Source: UBA7332 sp051657165
GTDB lineage: Bacteria; Bacteroidota; Bacteroidia; Bacteroidales; UBA7332
Length of the DNA stretch: 19,314 nucleotides
Assembly (NCBI GenBank): GCA_051657165.1
Contig: JBOFKD010000156.1
Span: 1 to 19,314 of the forward strand
Direction of reading: 5' to 3'
Made by a program: the position numbers and the translations under genes. A model generated the notes under the pieces. That model was not told the origin of the DNA, made no database searches, and worked only from the letters and a program-made list of their open reading frames with translations. Position 1 is the first letter of the stretch. Each line of letters begins with the position of its first letter. This document shows positions 6,318-12,278 of this stretch, in pieces.

Positions 6318-6710
6318 TTATACAAGTATTATAGAGTGTAATTCTTCTGATAACTTCTGAATTCCGTTGGTAATTTTCTCTATTTGTTTCTTTCTTGGTT
6401 TGTGAACTCCTGCAGCATAATGCCATAATTGACGCTCATTAATCCCTGTAATTCTGCTTAATGCTGCTTTAGTAAAAATATTGCTGTAATAGCCTAAAAA
6501 AGTAGGGATATCAATTTCGAAAAATAATTTAAACTCTCCTTTTAAAATTTCTACAGGGTTGTCGTTGTCTTCTAAATAAAGCTCAATAGCTTCTGTTGCA
6601 TTTGTTTCAATTTCTGATAATGTGTTGCCTACGATCACAATTGGAGCACCATCAATGTAGGCGCATAAATTTTTTTCAGAATGCTCTACTGTTACTCTTA
6701 CTGGTTTCAT
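6318..6710 (-). CDS. hicB: HicB family antitoxin
   Basis: A 130-residue antitoxin for the adjacent HicA toxin. The N-terminal domain (KNLCAYIDGAPIVIVGNTLS, about residues 14-33, then ATEAIELYLED) is the degenerate RNase-H-like HicB fold that covers the toxin active site. The C-terminal segment (ALSRITGINERQLWHYAAG, about 83-101, then KPRKKQIEKI) is a helix-turn-helix for operator binding. The start codon follows the hicA stop by 74 bp; that gap contains an AAACAGT-N4-ACTGTTT hairpin (6750-6767), so the two genes could be transcribed together with a processing or second control site in between. The order toxin first, antitoxin second is the common one for HicAB. Confidence 0.9.
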   Translation of the reverse strand: MKPVRVTVEHSEKNLCAYIDGAPIVIVGNTLSEIETNATEAIELYLEDNDNPVEILKGEFKLFFEIDIPTFLGYYSNIFTKAALSRITGINERQLWHYAAGVHKPRKKQIEKITNGIQKLSEELHSIILV

Positions 6711-6749
6711 CTTTTTTTGTTTTATGTTTTATGTTTTGTTCATCAAAGC

Positions 6750-6767
6750 AAACAGTTATTACTGTTT
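6750..6767. promoter_or_regulatory. inverted repeat between hicA and hicB
   Basis: AAACAGT, four bases, ACTGTTT: a perfect 7-bp inverted repeat in the 74-bp gap. It could be an internal operator that gives extra antitoxin expression or a small hairpin in the message. No -7 box is apparent nearby. Confidence 0.4.
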
Positions 6768-6784
6768 CATTTTAAGCAGGAGGA

Positions 6785-6976
6785 TTATTTTAATCCTGCC
6801 TGCCTTAAAATGTTGTGATAGGTTCCTTTTTCAATGCCTTTACTGTTGTGATTAGGTACAATTACTGTCCTTCCATCAGGATGTTCATATTTCATATGGC
6901 TCCCTTTTTGAGACTTCAAGTAAAACCCGGCATCAGTAAGCATGTCTATCACTTTTTTTACTTTGATAAATGACAT
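6785..6976 (-). CDS. hicA: HicA family mRNA interferase toxin
   Basis: A 63-residue dsRNA-binding-fold toxin that cleaves mRNA and stalls growth when HicB is lost. Sequence blocks are classic: VKKVIDMLTDAGFYLKSQKG then S-H-M (catalytic His27), KYEHPDGRTVIVPNH (central strands) and KGTYHNILRQAGL (C-terminal helix). Length is normal and the catalytic histidine is present, so the toxin is probably active. It is the first gene of the hicAB operon, with a consensus promoter overlapped by a 22-bp inverted repeat. Confidence 0.93.
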   Translation of the reverse strand: MSFIKVKKVIDMLTDAGFYLKSQKGSHMKYEHPDGRTVIVPNHNSKGIEKGTYHNILRQAGLK

Positions 6977-7002
6977 AATGTTGCTTGTTTTATATTATAC
7001 CA

Positions 7003-7034
7003 CAAAAGTATAGTAAAATAACGAATACTGCAAA
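7003..7034 (-). promoter_or_regulatory. hicAB promoter, TTTG-N20-TACTTTTG
   Basis: On the minus strand TTTG (7031-7034) is followed after exactly 20 bp by TACTTTTG (7003-7010), matching the Bacteroidota sigma-ABfr consensus. The start codon of hicA lies 26 bp beyond the -7 box. Confidence 0.85.
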
Positions 7035-7063
7035 TAAAATGTTCATTATTCTACTATACTTTT
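7004..7063. promoter_or_regulatory. hicAB operator: 22-bp inverted repeat over the -7 box
   Basis: Arms 7004-7025 and 7042-7063 are inverted copies with two mismatches in 22 bp, separated by 16 bp. The left arm covers the -7 box and the gap holds the -33 TTTG, so HicB binding would occlude the whole promoter, as expected for toxin-antitoxin autoregulation. Confidence 0.8.
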
Positions 7064-7078
7064 TTCATGCACAAAAAA

Positions 7079-7112
7079 ACTCCTCATCTTTCCGAATCTT
7101 TAGATGAGGAGT
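7079..7112 (-). terminator. terminator of the lipoprotein-AbiH operon
   Basis: Perfect 11-bp stem ACTCCTCATCT (7079-7089) / AGATGAGGAGT (7102-7112) with a 12-nt loop and seven Ts following on the minus strand. It lies about 80 bp beyond the abiH-like stop and separates that operon from the hicA promoter. Confidence 0.85.
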
Positions 7113-7194
7113 CTTTTGTTTTTTGTCTTATATCTTATATATATAAAGGGTGCTGTTTAGGTATTTGATTTGAGACACCTAAGAGGGATGCTTA

Positions 7195-8079
7195 CTAAAA
7201 TTTTTGAGCTGATGGTATACCCATTTGTAATCTATTCTTAGTAGCCATATTATATCTAAGTCGAGATTTTGCAAGATCAGAGCTATCAAATAGATTTAAT
7301 ACATTGTTTGATTTAAAATCAGATAAATTTCCAGCATATAATCTTATTCTGTTGATAATTTTTTCTTTTTCATCATCTTTATAATAATATACTTCGTAAT
7401 GCTTACCTTTTTTATTTTTAAATATCTTATCATAATACCAATGATCACTTTCTCCAAGAGAGCATCCAAAAATAATGAATTTATCAGCATTTAATATAAT
7501 ATCACTTATACCAGAAACATTAAGATCATCAGCTCCAGACTTCAATATAAACGATAGTTCCGGATGTATTGACTTATAACTAATCTCATCAACGCCCAAC
7601 ACTATTTTATTCAGATTAATTGTTCCATGTACATATTTCACATCGCACCAATTACTGAACCCATTATTGCAATGATGTGTATAATTAAAACAAATTATAA
7701 TAGGTTTATCAGAATTATTATTTCCAAATTCTTTCCACCAAATATTTTGAAGGGCTTTAATAATAGAATCTGATGAACTAGAGATATTTGCGCCAAACTT
7801 TAAATAATCAGTCAATTTATCGCACAATTCATTATATTCTTTTTTTAAAATTGGGACATATAAATGATTAAAATTACTCGAAAGCTCTTTTGCATATTCT
7901 AGAATTTCTAGCTCTAAATCAATCCAATTTTGAATTTTAGTTGTTTTAAGTATTCTCTGACACAAAGAGCTTGATCTAATTTCGTCAAAGTATTTACTCT
8001 CAACAAAATCTTTATAGCTTGTTTTATACCCTAAAGCTACATCGTATCCATTACCGATAAGAATAACTGTTTTTCCCAT
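7195..8079 (-). CDS. AbiH family abortive infection protein
   Basis: A 294-residue protein of the AbiH family, named for a lactococcal abortive-infection gene in which infected cells stop growth before phage release. Seen: the N-terminal glycine-rich strand-turn TVILIGNGYDVALGYKTSYK (residues 4-23), FNYT near 130, YVHGT near 150 and KFIIFGCSLGESDHWYY near 203. The GNG(F/Y)D and HSLG-like blocks are the family marks and recall SIR2-type nucleotide-binding folds, so NAD or nucleotide handling is plausible but not shown. An upstream in-frame ATG at 8118 would overlap the lipoprotein gene; the ATG at 8077-8079, directly before GKTVILIGNG and 7 bp after the lipoprotein stop, is the natural start. 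Strongly AT-rich compared with the genes beyond 10 kb, consistent with transfer. Confidence 0.88.
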   Translation of the reverse strand: MGKTVILIGNGYDVALGYKTSYKDFVESKYFDEIRSSSLCQRILKTTKIQNWIDLELEILEYAKELSSNFNHLYVPILKKEYNELCDKLTDYLKFGANISSSSDSIIKALQNIWWKEFGNNNSDKPIIICFNYTHHCNNGFSNWCDVKYVHGTINLNKIVLGVDEISYKSIHPELSFILKSGADDLNVSGISDIILNADKFIIFGCSLGESDHWYYDKIFKNKKGKHYEVYYYKDDEKEKIINRIRLYAGNLSDFKSNNVLNLFDSSDLAKSRLRYNMATKNRLQMGIPSAQKF

Positions 8080-8086
8080 ATTTAAA

Positions 8087-8524
8087 CTATTTACGTTTAA
8101 CAGCCATTCCGGAAACAATAACTACACCCCTTGCATAGTCTTTAGACGACTCTATTTTATATTCAAGTTTTAAACCAACTACAGCATCAGCACCTAACTT
8201 TTTAGTGAGATCTGTTAGCTCTTGAAGCGCATCACCGGTAGTTGCAATCTTGTATTCTTTTTTTCCGACATACTCAACACCTTCTTGTTCCTGGATCTGA
8301 TAAGTTTTATCGTTATGAATTGCAACATTTCCATCCTTAATGGTAACAAGAACGCTACCTACCGGATCATATGGAAAACTAACAGATGGAGACTCAGTTA
8401 AGAATACTCCCTGCTTATTGTAAACGGAGTAATCTACTACATAGGTATTTTTTTGATAGACAGGTTTTACTGCACACGATGACAGTAATGCTAACATTCC
8501 GGCAGCGAGAAATAACTTTTTCAT
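8087..8524 (-). CDS. lipoprotein with YbjQ/heavy-metal-binding-like domain
   Basis: A 145-residue secreted lipoprotein. The signal peptide MKKLFLAAGMLALLSSC ends in a lipobox with Cys17. The C-terminal half (EYKIATTGDALQELTDLTKK then LGADAVVGLKLEYKI) resembles the YbjQ/DUF74 fold, in which a long helix precedes the GADAV(V/I)G strand; the motif is conserved in small pentamer-forming proteins of unknown function. An upstream in-frame ATG four codons earlier (8536) is possible but the signal peptide fits the one at 8524. The stop is 7 bp from the AbiH start, so the genes are probably co-transcribed. Whether the lipoprotein plays a part in AbiH activity is unknown. Confidence 0.75.
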   Translation of the reverse strand: MKKLFLAAGMLALLSSCAVKPVYQKNTYVVDYSVYNKQGVFLTESPSVSFPYDPVGSVLVTIKDGNVAIHNDKTYQIQEQEGVEYVGKKEYKIATTGDALQELTDLTKKLGADAVVGLKLEYKIESSKDYARGVVIVSGMAVKRK

Positions 8525-8548
8525 GATTATAGTCAATTAGTGTTTCCT

Positions 8549-8569
8549 CAAATGTACAATATTTGTACA
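8549..8569. promoter_or_regulatory. -7 box TACATTTG within a 17-bp palindrome, lipoprotein-abiH operon
   Basis: The minus strand carries TACATTTG at 8549-8556. It overlaps a perfect palindrome TGTACAA-TAT-TTGTACA at 8553-8569, a likely repressor site. A TTTG lies 25 bp upstream of the box, which is longer than usual. Confidence 0.5.
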
Positions 8570-8592
8570 ACTTTCCTACTACAAACAAAAAA

Positions 8593-8625
8593 AACGCGCT
8601 GAAGTGATTGAACACTCAGCGCGTT
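8593..8625 (-). terminator. terminator of the DUF4145 gene
   Basis: AACGCGCTGAAGTG (8593-8606) pairs with CACTCAGCGCGTT (8613-8625) with one bulged A and a 6-nt loop; eight Ts follow on the minus strand. A degraded copy of the hairpin is found at 9347-9370. Confidence 0.85.
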
Positions 8626-8633
8626 GGAGCTTA

Positions 8634-9278
8634 TTAATGTTGAGATGTTAATCTTAAAACTAACTCTTTTGTTTCTTCTTCTCTTTCAATCCATTTTACG
8701 GTTAGATCAATCAGTGTGATTAATGTTTTGACATCTTCCTGATCGAATTTTCTAACATAATGAGTTTCATCGTTTCCAATCCATGCAGCTAAAGTTGCAA
8801 CTTGTTTGATTTTATCATCTGATATATCTTCTTTTATACATCGACCGAGCATCTTAGATTTGATATTCTCCATATTATCTGGATCTAGTGTAATAGCATA
8901 ATCCTTAATCAAAAACTCAAGGGCTTTCCGGTAGCCTACGCCACAGATCTGGTTTAGTCCCATTTGCTGTGCCTTATAAGCTTCGTTAAAGATCTCAACA
9001 AAGGCCGAACTTATTCGATTAACTATCTCAGAGAATTCTTTCGATTGTCCTGAAGGAGAGGATTGTATTGTATAATGACTATTTCCATAACGATATTCTA
9101 ATATTAAGAATTTACCACACTTCGGATTACCACATTTTGCTTGAATTGCATAGTCTGGACTATTATCAAATGCTCCTATTAATAACGGTATTTGCGCTAT
9201 ATTACAATAAGGGCAAAAAAGGGTTGGAGAATCAAAATTTAGTTCACGCATTTTATTACTTATAATTTTTTGCTCCAT
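8634..9278 (-). CDS. DUF4145 domain protein with N-terminal zinc ribbon
   Basis: A 214-residue protein. Four cysteines (C22, C25 in FCPYC; C49, C54 in AKCGNPKCGK) make a small zinc ribbon. The rest is DUF4145: FVEIFNEAYKAQQMGLNQIC, GVGYRKALEFLIKDYA (the typical GxxxRKALE block), IKSKMLGRCIKE, and AAWIGNDETHYVRK (the G-N-x-x-H block) before two C-terminal helices. The domain occurs alone or fused to type I restriction subunits and other defence proteins and is suspected to bind nucleic acid or a partner protein; its activity is unknown. The gene stands alone between its own promoter palindrome and terminator, and those flanks are repeated, giving it a cassette-like look. Confidence 0.85.
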   Translation of the reverse strand: MEQKIISNKMRELNFDSPTLFCPYCNIAQIPLLIGAFDNSPDYAIQAKCGNPKCGKFLILEYRYGNSHYTIQSSPSGQSKEFSEIVNRISSAFVEIFNEAYKAQQMGLNQICGVGYRKALEFLIKDYAITLDPDNMENIKSKMLGRCIKEDISDDKIKQVATLAAWIGNDETHYVRKFDQEDVKTLITLIDLTVKWIEREEETKELVLRLTSQH

Positions 9279-9283
9279 AGGTA

Positions 9284-9342
9284 TTTTGTTTAATTAGTTT
9301 TTTACAAATATACAGTATTTGTAAAAAACTAATTAAACAAAA
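9284..9342. repeat. perfect 27-bp inverted repeat at the DUF4145 promoter
   Basis: Arms 9284-9310 and 9316-9342 are exact inverted copies around a 5-nt centre. The minus-strand -7 box TATATTTG (9305-9312) falls at the centre of the repeat. The first base of the start codon lies only 6 bp away. It may be an operator or a transcript hairpin covering the translation start region. Confidence 0.9.
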
Positions 9343-9629
9343 AAAGCACTGAAGTGATTGAACACTCTGTACGTTTGTTTTTTATCTTTCCCATTCTTCC
9401 CGATATGGATATTCTCGCCATAGTCGACAAAAAGCGGAGCTATAAGCCAAACATTTTCACCTCTCGAACCAATCAGTTCATCCAGGATAACATTCAATCC
9501 TTCACGATCACTGCTATCCGTAGCATTATATTTCTGCTGAAGCCGTTTAGCCAGATGCCATCGTTCGATCAGTTCAGCATCGGCACAATCATAGATTTCG
9601 CCAGCCAGCATTTTCTCGCGTTCTGTCAT
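9333..9629 (-). pseudogene. truncated acetyltransferase copy
   Basis: The first 79 codons match the acetyltransferase at 495-1076 (identical MTEREKMLAGEIYDCADAEL start); after NIHIGKN the frame runs into unrelated terminator-like sequence (NGKDKKQTYRVF...). All hexapeptide repeats after the first and the catalytic histidine are missing, so no active enzyme can result. Substitutions relative to the intact copy are conservative (for example GENVWIAAPFF versus GENVWLIAPLF), which suggests that this part came from another functional homologue rather than from simple decay. Confidence 0.88.
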
Positions 9630-9876
9630 AGTGTATAAAGGTTATTATTATCCGATTGCGAATATAGGATTATTTGAGGATTGAGACGAATTATTTCTTT
9701 TTTAAATAATATCCCCCTGTTTTAGGAGCTCCGCGGAATTCAATAATATCTGATTTAGATAAAGATGATAAATAGCGTTTCACTGTAGGAATACTTTTAC
9801 CTACAATAAAAGCTATATCATTTGCATTCAAGCCTGATTGATTTTTTAGAGTTTCAACAACCATTTTCTCTGTATC
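9394..9876. repeat. copy B of 483-bp direct duplication
   Basis: Ungapped partner of 841-1323 in the same orientation. Its left edge is the truncated acetyltransferase end next to the degraded terminator copy; its right edge is the first bases of the former 12-bp minisatellite, whose repeats are absent here. Confidence 0.95.
9691..9876 (-). pseudogene. C-terminal HTH fragment of the AlbA_2 protein
   Basis: The last ~60 codons of the AlbA_2 gene (TEKMVVETLKNQSGLNANDI and onward to the stop) are repeated here with few changes. Upstream in the same frame a TGA stop occurs within about 15 codons, and neither the ATPase-like part nor the minisatellite is present. A remnant, not a working gene, although an isolated HTH peptide starting at the internal ATG cannot be excluded. 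Confidence 0.85.
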
Positions 9877-9959
9877 TTTTATGTTACAGTATCTTCATCT
9901 GAATATTACTAAAACACATAACTAATAAAGCTGTATAGAAGAATTTAGCTTTGGATTAA

Positions 9960-10145
9960 TCATGATTTTTTATTTCTGCTAAAAAAATAATATCCAATAT
10001 AAATAATTGAATAGATAATAAATATAAGAATGAACGTAAGAGTATTTTCTCTTATCACAATATTATTACTTACCATGGAAGTAATAAATATAGCGAGCAG
10101 AAAAAAGATATAGTTCTTCACTATTTTAATAAATACATCTTTCAT
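9960..10145 (-). CDS. small two-helix membrane protein
   Basis: A 61-residue, very AT-rich open frame with two hydrophobic segments (YIFFLLAIFITSMVSNNIVI, about residues 12-31, and TLTFILIFIIYSIIYIGYYF, about 35-54), a lysine-bearing N-terminus and a basic end (SRNKKS), as in a hairpin membrane protein. I recognise no family. It stands between the duplicated fragment and a terminator, so it may belong to the accessory stretch. Probability of being a real gene is moderate. Confidence 0.45.
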   Translation of the reverse strand: MKDVFIKIVKNYIFFLLAIFITSMVSNNIVIRENTLTFILIFIIYSIIYIGYYFFSRNKKS

Positions 10146-10178
10146 AATAAACGATTTATTATTTGATAGTTTTATATT

Positions 10179-10249
10179 AATCTTGCTAAGAAGGGAATAA
10201 AAAACGATCGGGTTTCATTTTTCAAACCCGATCGTTGATGCTTTTATAT
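10179..10249. repeat. 72-bp repeat copy 2 (71 bp here)
   Basis: Second copy of the segment at 5440-5511, same orientation, 4739 bp away, with two substitutions and one missing A. Confidence 0.9.
10203..10236 (-). terminator. terminator of the flavin oxidoreductase gene
   Basis: Same perfect 13-bp hairpin as at 5465 (arms 10203-10215 and 10224-10236), 12 bp after the oxidoreductase stop, followed by a T-run on the minus strand. Confidence 0.85.
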
Positions 10250-11361
10250 TATTTACCTTTCAGGTTCAGAATACACCGTTTACCCGGAGTGAAGTAACAT
10301 TTGTTACACGAAATACACTTTGGTTTCTTATGATTACCCGAAGCCCAGATATTAATCAGATCCGGTTCAGCTGTAAGCGGGCGCGACATTGAGAAATATG
10401 GGATCTGAGTCGTATCCAGAAGCTCTTCCATTCTTTCAAACCCACGATTCCCCCCGATCAAAATAACCGGTATCTGAAGTTCACGAGCTAATCGTGCAGC
10501 ATGATTGCGGAAATAGGATTGATTTTCCACTGATTTATCTACTTTCCGACGTGCAGCTCCCAGATTGTTTTTCGATACTTCTTTCAAAGATTCATTTCCT
10601 CCTGTCACCTCGATTGCATCGATGCCAAGTTCTGCAAGGTGTTTTGCTACTTCGAAACTTTCGTCTTCGGTCAGTCCGCCTTCCTGAAAATCGGCAGAAT
10701 TGAGTTTAATGAGGATAGGAAAATCCGGACCAACAGCTTTTCGCATAGCTTCATATGCCTCAAAAATAATCCGCGCTCTGTTGTGAATACTTCCACCATA
10801 TTCATCTGTTCTTTTGTTGAAGCACGGGGAGATAAACTGGCTGAAGAGATATCCATGTCCCGAGTGAATTTCCACACCGTCGAATCCGGAATCTTTTACT
10901 CTCCGGGCAGCTTCTGCAAAACTGTTTACCAAATATTCTATTTCGGGTTTAGTTATTTCTTTTGCAAACGTTCCGGTTGCCTCGTTTACATGATCCGATG
11001 GCCCCCAGATTAATCGTTCACCTACGTTGAAAGTAGTCATGGAGCCACCATAACATATCTGCATAATGATCTTTGCTCCCAAATCATGAATTCGCTTTGT
11101 AAACGCCTGATATTCGGGAATGAATGAATCATCGTAAATACCCATCATCCGGGGATTGGGTTGCTCCTCCGCCACCACATGAGCATAGCCTGTAATAATT
11201 GCCGCTGCACCACCTTTGGCCAGCTCTTCGTAAACATTCACCAGTTCAGGGGTCAAATGCCCTTTTTCATCCGCCAGTTCTTCCCAAAGTGCCCCCCGGA
11301 TGAATCTGTTTTTCATATTCACAGATGAGAGATTGGTCTGGTCAAATAATGTACGTTTCAT
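10249..11361 (-). CDS. NADH:flavin oxidoreductase, Old Yellow Enzyme family
   Basis: A 370-residue FMN-dependent (beta/alpha)8-barrel enzyme that reduces activated double bonds with NAD(P)H. Seen: LFDQTNLSSVNMKNRF (N-terminal OYE block), IIMQICYGG (97-106), DGVEIHSGHGYLFSQFISP (161-179; H166 and H169 fill the substrate-anion pair), RTDEYGGS (184-191) and the C-terminal barrel strands IPVILIGGNRGF and YFSMSRPLTAEP. The end holds four cysteines (C349, C352, C355, C363), which recalls the [4Fe-4S] motif of the larger 2,4-dienoyl-CoA reductase branch, but the FAD/NAD domain of those enzymes is absent. Divergent from an IclR regulator that probably controls it. The substrate is unknown; an aromatic or unsaturated acid is plausible. 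Confidence 0.9.
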   Translation of the reverse strand: MKRTLFDQTNLSSVNMKNRFIRGALWEELADEKGHLTPELVNVYEELAKGGAAAIITGYAHVVAEEQPNPRMMGIYDDSFIPEYQAFTKRIHDLGAKIIMQICYGGSMTTFNVGERLIWGPSDHVNEATGTFAKEITKPEIEYLVNSFAEAARRVKDSGFDGVEIHSGHGYLFSQFISPCFNKRTDEYGGSIHNRARIIFEAYEAMRKAVGPDFPILIKLNSADFQEGGLTEDESFEVAKHLAELGIDAIEVTGGNESLKEVSKNNLGAARRKVDKSVENQSYFRNHAARLARELQIPVILIGGNRGFERMEELLDTTQIPYFSMSRPLTAEPDLINIWASGNHKKPKCISCNKCYFTPGKRCILNLKGK

Positions 11362-11384
11362 ATAGATGTTTTTTATTTATACCA

Positions 11385-11392
11385 CAAAACTA
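11385..11392 (-). promoter_or_regulatory. -7 box TAGTTTTG of the flavin oxidoreductase gene
   Basis: TAGTTTTG on the minus strand lies 23 bp before the start codon. A TTTG is found 15 bp upstream, shorter than the usual 19-21 bp. The 138-bp gap to the IclR gene also contains AACAATA...TATTGTT and GTTC-N9-GAAC inverted pieces that could be regulator sites. Confidence 0.45.
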
Positions 11393-11499
11393 ACACACGT
11401 ATAATTCCAAACAGTATAACAATATATGAAACAAATAAAAGTTCCGTATTGTTGAACAAATTCATTTGGTGAAAAGTTAATCATTAAAATTATAATGCT

Positions 11500-12222
11500 A
11501 TGATTATAAAATCAATAGAGAAGACATTTGCGATACTTGAGTATATCGCATGCAATGGAGGTATGGCCCGACTCATAGATATAGCAAAGGCTATGAATCT
11601 TTCGAAAACTACTACTCACAATTTGCTAGATACGCTTAAGAAGCTCGGATATGTGGATCAGACAAAAACCTCGCCCAGATACTTTATTACAGATAAGTTT
11701 GCTGACCTTCATGCTCCGATTTGCAGTACACCTGAGATTCGGGATCTTGTACATACGACCATTATTAGTCTTGCAAAAGAGCTGAAGGTGAACACTTTTA
11801 TGGCTATGCAGAGTGGTGTGTACTTCTACTATGATATAACCTCTACCCCGGAGGGTATACCAGTGGATAATATCGAATCTGGAAAAGATCAGGAAATGTT
11901 CCATACAGCTGTAGGAAAAGTCTTTATTGCATTTTCACCTACACTCGAAAATGCCCTGCGAAAACAACACCCCGGAGCAATCACCAGAGCTATGTCAGCA
12001 GAACTGGCTCAAATTCGGAAGAATAGATATGCACTTGATCTTGAAACATACGCATCCAATCAGCATTGCGTAGCATTCCCCCTCATCTATCGCCAGCATG
12101 TATTAGCTGTTCTGGGATGCTACAGCTCCTCGTCCCGACTTGATCGTAATACAATTGATCGGGCCATCCTTCTATTTATCAAAGCAATCAGTCATATTCG
12201 GGCTGAGATGAATCGCTGCTGA
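11500..12222 (+). CDS. IclR family transcriptional regulator
   Basis: A 240-residue regulator with an N-terminal winged helix (KSIEKTFAILEYIACNGGMA, IDIAKAMNLSKTTTHNLLDT then LKKLGYVDQ) and the C-terminal IclR effector domain (FHTAVGKVFIAFSP, the A-x-G-K-x block; YASNQHCVAFPLIY; LGCYSSSSRLD near the end). Length is usual for the family (about 250). It binds as a dimer or tetramer and senses small organic acids or aromatic compounds. The only plus-strand gene between 3.5 and 18 kb; its divergent placement 138 bp from the OYE gene makes that enzyme the likely target. Confidence 0.92.
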   Translation: MIIKSIEKTFAILEYIACNGGMARLIDIAKAMNLSKTTTHNLLDTLKKLGYVDQTKTSPRYFITDKFADLHAPICSTPEIRDLVHTTIISLAKELKVNTFMAMQSGVYFYYDITSTPEGIPVDNIESGKDQEMFHTAVGKVFIAFSPTLENALRKQHPGAITRAMSAELAQIRKNRYALDLETYASNQHCVAFPLIYRQHVLAVLGCYSSSSRLDRNTIDRAILLFIKAISHIRAEMNRC

Positions 12223-12278
12223 GTAATGGCTTTATTGCCTTTAAGACCTTATTATTTCACATCAATCAGAAGACTATC

